A stretch of DNA of 64,000 nucleotides from Prorocentrum cordatum (Eukaryota; Sar; Dinophyceae; Prorocentrales; Prorocentraceae): contig CAUYUJ010018562.1 of the NCBI GenBank assembly GCA_963575745.1, forward strand, positions 120,991 through 184,990, in the 5' to 3' direction. This document shows positions 51,328 to 61,312 of this stretch, in pieces; position 1 is the first letter of the stretch; each line of letters begins with the position of its first letter. The notes beneath the pieces are model-generated. The model was not told the DNA's origin. It made no database searches and worked only from the letters and a program-made list of their open reading frames with translations. The position numbers and the translations under genes were made by a program.

Positions 51328-52285
51328 CAGTGAGCAAAAATAGTCAGGGACAAGCGAAAACGGTCAAACACTCGTCCCCCCGCTGTTTCTGGACATGCCG
51401 ACTTCATGCCAGTGGCATCTTGGAAAGGCGCTCATGCTCACGATGTGGGTTGACTGTGCAGTAGGCCCGTATCACCAGGATGCGCAATAAGGATGCAAGG
51501 GCCTTGAAGGTCATTTCGAAGCTTTCCGAGCGTGGCGCGGCCAACGAAGGTGGCGAAGGATGGACCGAGGAGGCAAGGACGCAAGGGTACCCTTGGGGAG
51601 GTTGCCCGTCCTTACCATGCGGATTGACTGTATGTATGCGACGATCAAAGAAGGGGTCTTACGCGAGATGACGCGGCGACCTTACGCGGCGGCTTACGCG
51701 GGCCGCAAGCGCGGCACGCCACATTGGAGACGAGGGCGCTCACGCGCGAACTTGCGCGGACGGCTTACGCGCCAATGTCCGCGCAGACGACCCCGTTTTT
51801 GTTGCGTCGCTCAGGTGAGTGCTGGGGGGGCGGCTAAAGAGGCCCCCAGGGGAGCTCCCAGACGGCCCCAGAGTGCTCCAAGACGGCCCAGGAGGCGCCC
51901 AAGAGTCGCCCCGAGAAGGGGAGCACGGAGCAAGAAGCCGAGCCCCCTGCCCCGAGAGGCCCCCTGCGGGCCCCCTCTTGCCTTCTCGAATAGCTGCCGC
52001 CCAGCATGCTGCGCTGGCACTGCGGAGGAATCGCCGGATGCTGCTGGATCTGTTGATGCGAAGGTCGGCGGCGAGCCTGGCGGGGGAGTGGGGAGGGGCG
52101 GGCCTTCTCAGGAGACTCCGAAGTCCCCAGGCCTTCTGAGAAGTTCTCGGAGCCTCCCACGAAGACACCGGAAACCTCTTAGAAGGCGCGAGGGATTCTG
52201 AGAAGTCCCGCCGCTTTCTGGGAATCCATTATCCTTCTCGCCTCTCCCCCTCGCTCGCCGCCGAAAAATTGGTTAAACTTGCATG
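51328..52285. other. No gene called; includes a diverged repeat block
   Basis: 51835-51910 holds CCAAGANGGCC-type words. 52075-52265 shares GGCCTTCTCAGGAG, CTTCTGAGAAG and CCCCTCGCTCGCCGCCGAA with the 47- and 50-kb blocks. Confidence 0.45.
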
Positions 52286-52289
52286 CTCA

Positions 52290-52395
52290 GTTTGAGTCGA
52301 CCCTGAGGCGAACCTTAGTAGAACCTGAGTCGAACTTGATTCGAACTTGAATCGAACTTGAATCGAACTGGGGTCGAACTAGAGTCGAACAGATC
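52290..52395 (+). repeat. TTGA(A/G)TCGAAC tandem repeat
   Basis: About nine units of 10-12 bp, such as CTTGAATCGAA and CTAGAGTCGAAC. Confidence 0.85.
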
Positions 52396-54160
52396 CGTTA
52401 GGTGGGCCCCAGGAAGGGTCCCAAAACGAGCATCGAATTAAACCCTAGCTCCCCGCAGTTGCTGCTAAGAACGAGGGGGCGAGGGTGGGGGGTCCGTGGC
52501 AGCCTGCCAAGCTCGAGAGCAAAACGTCATGAAGCTCGCGCCGCGGGCGTCGATTCTGATGGAACACAGCACAGCGAGCCCGCCGCAGGCGCTGATGGCT
52601 CGTCAGCGCAAAGTGGGTGGGTCGCGGGTGGAGCGCGGGGTGGGTCGCGGAAGGGTCGCGGGTGTGTCGCGGGTGTGACGGGGCGCGGGGTGGGTCGCGG
52701 GGCGTGTCGAGGGGGGGTCGGCGACAAGACTGTTCGCTCGTACCTGCTCGCATATCGTTCAACATGTGTCCCCCAAATCCTGGCTACACGCCTTCTTCGT
52801 CCTCGATCGTGCCTACCATGGGGGTATGTATTACATACCTGCCACGCGTAGTTTGCGCAGCCCCAGAAGGGACAAGAGAGAAGGATGGAGCAAGAGAGAA
52901 ATTAGCAGGATAGCAAATTAGGAGCAGGGAGACAAGCGGCAAAACCAGACGGACGGGTCGGGCGGGCGGACGCTAAGGGGCGAGTCGGGCGGGCAGGCCC
53001 AGCCAGCTTGGTCGAGCGGGCGGGTCGCCGAAGCGTCAGTCCTGCATGAGTCGCGAGGAAGGCTCGAGCGATAGCCCGATCCCGCAGTCCTGCATGAGAA
53101 AGTCAGAAGCGAGAGTGTGCTTCCCGAGGGTCGAGGGAACGGCGTCTGAACACGAATCGGGGACGTCCTGCGCGAGAGCGCGACTCCTGGATCAAGTGCC
53201 ACGAATTACCCAGCGAAAGGCCGATGTCTTGGTACATGTTTAAGCAATATCCGGCGGGAACCGCTAGTCTTGTACTCCGGGGCCCACGGGCACCGTCTGA
53301 GGCCTATACTTCTCCTTTTTTGTTCTCTCAATTTTTGTACAACAAAATCCATCAGCGAGCCCCGGAAAGGACATGAAAAGCGCGTATGTTCACCGACAAG
53401 GAGATCAACCTATGGATCTCCTTTAACTACGCTCTTCAAGGGGAGGGGGGAACGCGAACACTGAACTTCACCCGGCTCGGCCTCGACCGCGGCGCGAGTC
53501 AAAAAGTCGCCAGGCAAACCGGGAACACCACAAGAACCGACCTGTAATAGGCAAGCGCATGGACTGAACCGTGGCCTACAGGACGTGAGCACGTGCCGCG
53601 TGCGAAAGGAAGGAAGAGAGCAATAATGAGAGAGCACCAGAAGGAGAGCGAGGGATACACAAACGAGATGCCTAGTGAGGCCGAGTTGCGGCTGGCCCCA
53701 GACACGAGCTGTACAAGCACAGCCGGACACGCACGCGGGAAACAGCTACAACTCCACATATATACAAGCACAACGCCAATACTGCTTCATTCGAGCTGAT
53801 GTTCAACACACGTTAAGACTGTTCGCTATGATCTGCTCGCACGTTCGCCAATACACCCCCAAGCCGAGTGTTTGTTCCTCTTGGAACTAACGCATGACAA
53901 CACAATTGATCAAACTGGATCCCGGCTCTGGGTTTGTAGCAATTTCGTGGGTCCTGCTTTTGTGTTTCGCGGAACAACTTTGCCGCGTGCGAGGAATCAA
54001 TGGATACATTATTGTTCCTGGAGTACACCTATGATAGTGCGAGTCTCATGGGTCCACACGATGTTTTTAAGTCGCGGGGCGCTGAACGTCAGGCATCATG
54101 CTATCCACGGAGCGGTGGCTCTGCAAACCAATGCGAAAATTCTACGGGGCAAGAGACATC
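52396..54160. other. No gene recognised
   Basis: GGGTCGCGGG(T/A) words repeat at 52615-52725 and GGGCGGGCGG at 52945-53040. Elsewhere unique sequence of moderate GC with open frames on both strands and no recognisable protein. Confidence 0.4.
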
Positions 54161-54435
54161 CTAGGGTAAGGAGAAGGAGGGAAGAAGAGAGGAGGCAAGT
54201 GGAGGGGAGAGGGGGAGAGGGAGGGCGGAGGTGGGAGGATAATCTAAGAGGACGAATGAAGGAGGGCGAGGGAGAGAAAGGAGGGAAGATGAGGCGGAGG
54301 GGAAGCAAGACGAGGAGGAGGAGGAAGAGGAGTAGGAAGAGGAGGAAGGCGGAGGAAGGAGGCATGACGGGGGAGAAGGCGGGAGGAGGGAGGGGAAGGA
54401 GGACGAGATGTAAGAGGAAGAAGAAGAGGGGCGAC
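54161..54435 (+). repeat. Imperfect AGG/GAA purine tract
   Basis: Purine-rich with GGAGGAGGAAG, GGGAGGGC and GACGA interruptions; no regular unit. Confidence 0.8.
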
Positions 54436-54479
54436 GAGGACGACGAAAACAAGCAAAGTGTCAAGTTCGGAAGCTCGAG

Positions 54480-54620
54480 CGCCACAGCTGGCACAGCCAC
54501 CTCCCTTATCCCCTCCCATAACATGCTGGCGATCGAGGGGCCTGGCCATCACACAAGCTCCTCCCATAACATACGGTTGGTCGAGCGCCACGAAGGGCAC
54601 GGCCAATTCCCGCGCCCCCT
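54480..54620 (+). repeat. Three diverged copies of TCCCATAACAT element
   Basis: GAGCGCCAC…GGCACAGCCA…CCCCTCCCATAACATGCTGG, CCTCCCATAACATACGGTTGG and CCTCCCAGAACATGTGGCAC recur at about 40-50 bp spacing. Confidence 0.55.
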
Positions 54621-54736
54621 CCCAGAACATGTGGCACGTCCCGTTCCGAAGCGAGCGCAACATACATCCGCTCACTTGAACGGCACGGCGCTTTCAGCAA
54701 CCCAGGGTCAAGAGAACCATCTTTAGGCCCGCGTAA

Positions 54737-55030
54737 GCGGAGTTTAGAACTGCGCCTCACAGCCAACATCCAACAGAATGTGTCAAATCCTTCAACGGGT
54801 TGTGGAACTGCGTCTCCCCAACCAACACCTGCCAGCATGTGCCAAATACCCAAGCGGGATTTGGAGGTGCGCCTTCCCAACCAATGTTTCCCAAAGTGTG
54901 CCATATCCCCCAGCGGGGTTTGGAACTGCGTCTCCCCAGCGAACCTGCCGAACTGCGGCAATTCCTTCCATGGGAGTTTGAACTGCGACTCCGCAACCAA
55001 TACCTGCGAGCATGTGCCAAAAGCTTCAGG
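54737..55030 (+). repeat. ~60-bp tandem repeat, five copies
   Basis: Unit: GGAACTGCG(T/A)CTCC(C/G)CAACCA then A-CACCTGCCAGCATGTGCCA and AATACCCAAGCGGGATTT. Copies become more diverged toward the right. The period keeps a minus frame open for about 100 residues (FGTCSQVL-like units). Confidence 0.8.
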
Positions 55031-55175
55031 TGCAAAGGGGGCCTGCTGGATTGGCTTCAGTCGTTCTCGCACCCCCCCCCCCGCGATTTCAAGTTTTTGC
55101 TCGACAAATGGCTTTCCTACGAGTTGCGGCCTTCCGCTGGAAGGGGGAGGAGGAGGAGGAAGAGGAGGAGGAGGA

Positions 55176-55722
55176 CGTTGTAGAGGCTTTCAATAGAAAT
55201 CCTGCTGTAGATGCTTTCAATAGAAATCCTCGTGTAACGGTTTTGAATGATAATTTTTTTTTAATGGGCTTTCAATCAGAATCCGTGCGCACTGGCGTTC
55301 AATAGGCATCCTTGTTGTAGATGCTTTCAATGGGAATCCCTTCGCATTGACTTTCAATAGGAATCATGTTGTAGAGGCTTTCATTCGGAATCATTTTGGT
55401 AAAGGTTTTCAATCGGAATCCTGCTGTCGCGGCTTTCAATTTGTAGCGGCTTCCCATAGGAAACATTCTGCAATGGCTTTCATTCGGGATCCTTTTATAA
55501 AGGCTTTCGGTCGGAATCCTTTTGTGTTGGCTTTCAATAGTAAGCCTTTTGCATCGGCATTCAACAAGAATCCTGTTGGTAAGGGGTTTCGATCGGAATC
55601 CTTTTGTAAAGGCTTTCAATATGCATCCTTTTGCATGGGGTTTCAAAACGAATCCTTTCGTATGGGCTCCCAATAAAAAAATCGTTAGTAAAGGCTTTCA
55701 ACCGAAATCCTTTTGTAGCGGT
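55176..55722 (+). repeat. ~33-bp minisatellite, ~16 copies
   Basis: Unit: GGCTTTCAATCGGAATCC then TTTTGTAAA. Divisible by three, it encodes an 11-residue repeat, for example KAFGRNPFVLAFNSKPFASA on the plus strand, and a different one on the minus strand. Confidence 0.85.
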
Positions 55723-55729
55723 TGAATAA

Positions 55730-56200
55730 AGCGCTATAGGTGACCTCTGGGGGACCCCCAAACAGGGGCGAGGTATGGTGCGAAGTGTACCCTTGAAGCC
55801 AACAGTAACTCTGCCACGTGCTAGAGCCTCTGGCTAAGTCGCCGCCTTTTCTCAGGGAGATGTCTGCGCTGTCGTGCTTGCCCCTTTCCATTGCAATGCA
55901 ATCGGAGATTCCGAAAGGCGACCGCGTCCTTCTATGATACCGTCTCGGTTCGTACGCACATTGCGCTGGGTCCTGAGACCTCGCGCTGGGTTATCTGCAG
56001 TCAAGCAAGGCTGCTGTGTTCAAAAGCATCCGTGGGCCCAGAGGTAGCGTCGCGCGTCGTTCGGATGCCGTTTTGGCAGACGACGCTAACATTGAAAAGT
56101 CGACGAAGACGGCGAACGTGGATGGCGAGGAGGGGGGGTAAGACGAGAACGAAAGGCGGGATGGGCGAACGGGGAGGATGAGGAAGCAGGACGAGGGAGG
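55730..56200. other. No gene recognised
   Basis: Unique sequence, then purine-rich from 56120. Confidence 0.4.
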
Positions 56201-56214
56201 GATGGATGGACGGG

Positions 56215-56450
56215 ACGAGGAGGAGGAGGAGGGGGTCTCCTCCTCTTCCCCTCCCCCTCGCCTCCCCTCTCCTCCATGTCTTCCGCCCCCTCCTCCTACA
56301 CCCCTTCCTCCTACTCTCCCTCCCTCTTTCCCTCCCCATATTCGTCCTTCTCCCCACGTCCTCGCTACCCACCGCCCTCCTACGGTTCCCCCTCGTCATC
56401 CTCCTCCTCCTCCTCCTCCTCATCTTCCTCCCCATCTTCCTCCTGCTCTT
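56215..56450 (-). repeat. CCT-rich tract
   Basis: CTCCTCC/CCCTCC composition with weak regularity. Confidence 0.85.
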
Positions 56451-56722
56451 GCCGTGCCAACTCATGGCTTCTTCCTGGCTTCCCTCCCTACGACGACGCG
56501 ACGATGGCAAAGGCGGTGGAAGGACGCGTGGGCTGTTGTTTTGCATCAATGCAGCCGCCACCGCGGCAAGTCCAGCAACGGGGGACCTCATCCTCGCACT
56601 CGTTCTAGCAACTGTCGCCTGGCGCGTTGAACGCGAATGCTCCTCAGACCCGCTGCTCCCTGCATTCTGCCCGTCGCACAACGCACTGTGCCAGCCACGA
56701 ATACTAATGATCGGGTCGTGTC

Positions 56723-59700
56723 CTAATCCTTCTTGTGGAACTTCAGGGCCTTGACTCCGCTCGATTTCACCGTCGTCGGCCGCTTCCCGTTTGAACCTGA
56801 ACTGCTCGAAGCATTGTTGGCAGCCATGTCTGCCGCCGTGCCAGGAACCGTAGTGTCACCTGAGGCCGCTGAAATAGAGTCCACCACGACATCATTCACC
56901 ATCTCCGCCTCTTTGAGGGTGTCCCTCAAAAACTTGCCCATCTTTGACACCTGGAAACCCTGCTTGATGAAGTGCGCCTTCGTGTTCTTCAAGTCAGTGT
57001 GGTACGTTTTCGGCCTGGGCCGCTGTAGGAGAGCATTGCCGATAGCAGTCGTCACGATGATGGTCCGAATGTCACCCTCCAAGTCCACGGCCTTCTTGTA
57101 CTCGCCCATCATTCTCTGAACGGTCTCCACCCGCTTCCCGCCCCCATCGAACTTCAGCATCAACTGGTATGTCGCCGTGGCGATGCGGTACGTCGGCTTC
57201 GCCGTCTTGCTCAAGCGGTCGTACAGCGTCATCTTCTCTTCGACCTCCTTGTCCTTGACCTTCTCGATCCACTGGCACGCTGACCAGTCGCCGCTCACCG
57301 CCGCAGGAACCACAGCCTTGAAGAAGTCGTGGGCCTCACCGAAGCCCTCGAAAGCGCTGGACGTGGCGATCCATGCAGTGACCGCGTCCTCGTAGGCGTT
57401 CGTCATCTTAGTGCTCACCTCCTTGATGTCCAAGTCGTTAGTGCGGGTGCTGGTCTGGAGAAGTTGGTGGCAATCGGCGGTTGCCCCAATGATCCCCACA
57501 AGGCTCACGGGCTCGTCCTTCGACAGGCGGGCCAGAATCGCTACGACGTTGTCGTGAGTCTTGGCTTCGTTCAAGATCTCGGTGCACTTCTTCGGGAAGA
57601 GGTCCTTCTGCTGGGTGGCCAACTGGATGATGCCATCATCGAGGCTCTTGCGAACGTTCAGCACATTCTTGAATGCCTCCGTCGCTGCCTTCTCGATCGA
57701 AGCCGATCGCAGCACCGTAAGGGCCTTCATGGTCTGAGACCTGCGGGCGCCCAGGGACATGCTGACGATGCCGATGCGCTCCTGACGAACCCAGAAGCCA
57801 GACCAAGTACGGAGGGCGCCGAGGTAGTCCGCCTCGGTGTCTTTCGTCACTGCGTTGCCGACGTCGCAAAGTAGATCGAGCCTGGCACGGAGCTCAAACA
57901 TCAGTTTACTCCATGGCCGATCCCTGTCAAACGTCCCCAAGTCGTCGTGGAAGACCACCAGCTGCGTCACGGCCAGGAAAGCACCCGCGGCGGCTTCTGG
58001 GCCTTCGTCCTGCGAGTAGCCGCCAGGCGGAGGGCTGTCCAGCATCGAGTCGATGATGCGCTGAGTGAGGGCTTCACCAATTGTCCCCTCTATCACCTCT
58101 TCGACGTCGGCGACCAGCTTGTCGAACCAAGATCTGGCGATGGTAGTGTCGATGTCCTGGGAAGCGCTGTCGATGTTGGTCAGCAGCTGCGCGGCCTCTA
58201 GAATATTGACGTTCGTGCCGTCATCGATCAGGCGCCCTAACAGCTGCAAGGTATCCCCGGGATACTCTGGAAGCTCGATGTCTCTGATCTCTGCCCAGAC
58301 GGTCCTGAAGCGACTGGCCACTGAGTCCAGGTCGTTCCCCACGGCAGCGATATTGTCAACCAAGTCCCAACAGGTAGTTCCAAGATGGGCAGATTTGCCC
58401 TTCTTGGTGGAGAAGGTTCGGAGCCTCAAGCTGACATCGGACTTCTTGTTCAACACAACCTTGGCGATAGTGGCGATCCGGGGGGAACTGTTGACGCCGT
58501 GCTCAAAGAAGGCCGAGAAGCACGCCCCCAGGCTCAAGTCCACGTAAGCTTGGGAAGACCAACCAGCGGGCACCTCGGAACCCGAGAAGTAGTTCTTGGT
58601 GGAGCTGAAGGCGCCCGAATCGACGAGGACACGCCACGTTTTTTGGACATGCTCCTTGGATGCGGCGAGCGTCTTCTCGGTGAGCTCCAGGACGATGTGC
58701 TGCTGGACCTTGTCGCGGATCCCCTCGGGAAGGAGGCCGCAGTTCATCGAGTCGTCATTCGAAAACATTGCGAACCTCAGGATAGATTTGGCCGCCGACG
58801 TAGCATCTGGATCCATGCCGAACTCCCCGGGCTCAGAAAACTGCATCTTGGAAATTGCAGCGACGGCCGCGGCGATGAAGACGTTCGACGTCAACTTCGA
58901 GGCCAGCTTCTGGATCATCTGCTTCTGCGCCGCGTTAGGAGCCCCACCTATGAACTGAGCTGGGTTATTGCGGGCCTCCCCGAAGAGCCCCCCGAGGAAC
59001 TTCAGGCGCTCCGACTCGTCCAAGAGATTCTGTGCCATGATGGTCACGTCGCCCTCCTCTGAGCCTCCGCCTCCCGACTGCAAGCGGGAGCACTTGTTCG
59101 ACGCATTCGTGGGCAACTCAACCCGTGCCTGCAAAATCCGAGTCCGCGGAGGGCGGTCCCACATCTTAGCGCTGTCGAACTTGTCGGTGGTCATCGACAG
59201 ATGATCTTTGCACGCGGCCAACACCTTCAACGGGTCGTGTGACCTCAGCTGGCCTGTAATACCCGACATCTTCTTGATGCCGTCTTTGCCCTCAGCCTCG
59301 TCGACGACCGCGGGCCCGACTTCCGATGGAGCGTCTTCAGCAGGTGCTGACTTGCCCTCGCCATGGGGCAAGGCCTTCCCGCGCTTGAGCTTCAAGTTGG
59401 GAGTCTCCTGCTGGGCGTCGACGCGCGGCAAACCAGTCAAAGGAGTAGGGGCCCCCCTGCACGACGAAGCATCGCTCAATCCGCGGGCGCGCCCGATGAC
59501 GCCTTTCCGCAGCTGGGGCCTCGGCGTGGCTGGCGGGCTGGCCTCAGGAATCGCCGTGCCTGAACTGGAAGGCGCCTCGCCCATGTCGACCTCGAGGCCT
59601 GTCTGAGAATCGGCGTCTTGCAACACCGCGAAAGCCTCAGCGGCGATGTCATCGGCCCCCGCCTCGAACTTGGAAATATTCTTGAATGCTGTCGGCTCCG

Positions 59701-60390
59701 ATGTACCTCTCTGAACTTGTACGCTGCTCCCTGCGGCATGTTCTGTTCTCTCACACCGACGGTGCCGAGCTTGTCCATGGCGATCTCAAGATCTGGGAAG
59801 TTATCGTGAACCCATGACGCCATCCTTGCAATGCTCCAGCCGCGGAAGTTCCCCTCGGGATCGAGAAGTTGAACGTAAGTAGAAAGTTTGTTGAACTATC
59901 CCTCGACGAAGTCATCCTTGAAGTCCTTGGCACTCTGCGCAACCTGAGTCGTCTGATTGCCCTCCTCGAGCTTGGTGCACTTGGCACCCCCGCGCACGCA
60001 CGACCGCCGCTGGCATTGGAGCATCTCCTTGAATGTATCATCACTCTGCCTTTTCTCCACGACCTCGGTCAGCTGCATGGGGTCGCCTGTCTTCGGATCC
60101 TTGTGGAACTTCCTCCGCGAGAACCTGCAGGCGTCACGCTCTCGACCAGACGGCTTCCAATAACCGTCCTTCTTGTAGTTGCCCTTCGTCCACTTCAACT
60201 CTGATCCGTCTGGCGAATCCTTGTCGATCATCCCGCGCTGCTGGTCGCGCTCCAGGCACGTCGAGTCGAACTCGCACTCGGCGCGGCATTCCTCCTCCGT
60301 GCCAGCTGGTGTAGTCGAAGGCCTCTTACCTGTGATTCTCGCCTTAGGGGCTGGTAGCGCCGCGCTGGGAGCAGCCGCGCGCTCCCCCAT
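56723..60390 (-). pseudogene. Large gene of unknown family, ~1,220 codons with two frame breaks
   Basis: ATG at 60390 (MGERAAAPSAALPAPK) lies 34 bases after a strong TTCTGTTTTCTGAAG acceptor, a likely trans-splice site. The first 165 codons hold a Cys-rich part (EEECRAECEFDSTCLERD; MLQCQRRSCVRGGAKC). At 59896-59898 an in-frame TAG interrupts the frame, which continues without shift as FNKLSTYVQLLDPEGNFRGW and MASWVHDNFPDLEIAM. Near 59720 the frame shifts by one base, after AAYKFREV, into TSEPTAFKNISKFEAG and then an unbroken ~1,000-codon stretch to a stop at 56723. That part is mostly helical (FRTVWAEIRDIELPEYPGDT, SFDKL-like WFDKLVADVEEVIEG) and ends in a basic tail, SGVKALKFHKKD. I do not recognise the family. 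Two lesions in an otherwise clean frame suggest recent decay or sequence error; the type is therefore provisional. Confidence 0.65.
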
Positions 60391-60394
60391 GGCG

Positions 60395-60947
60395 TCGGAG
60401 GCTGCGCCGCGGAGAACCTTCAGAAAACAGAAGAACAGTCCTGACCCTGGATATGGCCATGGACGGTGACCCCAAAATGGGGGGGAGGAGGGGGAGGCGG
60501 AGGAGGGGGGGGAGGACGCGACCCTTACGTGAACTACGTGCAAGCACTGATTGGGGACATCTGCATCTCGGTGGGACCCAAGACGTGAGCAATTCCCTAC
60601 CCTCCTGCTCCCCCTCGCCCTACCCCCCGCTCCTCCTTCTACTCACTAATCTTTTGTCGGTCCCCAGCCGTCGTCCTTTCCTGAACTCCCCCCCCCCCCC
60701 CCTTTTCGTTGACCCCCCTCCTCCACGAGCGCTTGGGCGGCCCCAAATCGCAAGCCCTGGAGACGCGCCGGCCTCAAAAGACACCGGTTTGGGCCGCCCG
60801 CCCCCAACCCCCTTGCCGTCTGCCACGGGCCCCATCAAGGCCTTCAGGGACAGAAGCCCCTCCCCCGTCGTTGCAGCGATCGGGGCGAAGTCTCGAGTCC
60901 AGGATTGGCCGAGACCTCGCCAGTGGCGAAGTCGAATTGGGACCAGG
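60395..60947. other. Intergenic; C-rich and G-rich tracts
   Basis: Upstream of the 60390 start on the minus strand. GGGGGGGAGGAGGGGGAGG at 60480-60510 and a C18 run at 60688-60705. A short plus frame near 60517-60585 (DPYVNYVQALIGDICISVGP) looks protein-like but is isolated. Confidence 0.4.
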
Positions 60948-61108
60948 CTAAGACCAACCTAAGACCAACTTAAGACCAACTTAAGACCAACTTCGAAACG
61001 GGCGAATTCCCTGATTGATTCCTCAAAAATCGGCCTAAGACCAAATGAAGACCAACTTAAGACCAACTTAAGACCAACTTAAGACCAACTAAGACCACCT
61101 AAGACCAA
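60948..61108 (-). repeat. TAAGACCAACT tandem repeat
   Basis: Eleven or so copies of (T)(T)AAGACCAACT, most in direct tandem with period 12, split in two by about 55 bp. Confidence 0.9.
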
Positions 61109-61312
61109 CTTTGGCCCGAGACTTCGCCACAGACTACGCGCCAGACCTCGCCGCGCCCTCCCCCGTGGCACTGTCTTCTTCTCCCTATGGGGGGAGGGGT
61201 GAGCACCTGGGCGAGGTCCCCAGACGAGACTCCAGACGAGGGCCATACAAAGAGATCCCAAGGGCCTGCTGGAAAAACTCTCTGTGTGATCTTCTCAAAC
61301 GCAATCGCCAGG

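Noticed and set aside
50552-51464. Long frames on both strands at 50.5-51.5 kb
   Set aside because: High GC keeps several frames open; only the short Ala/Leu-rich part at 51121-51327 looked protein-like and it is listed at low confidence.
59896-59898. TAG as a recoded sense codon
   Set aside because: TAG and TAA act as ordinary stops for the other intact genes here, for example TAA for the 3619-4758 ORF. One or two in-frame TAGs do not justify an altered code.
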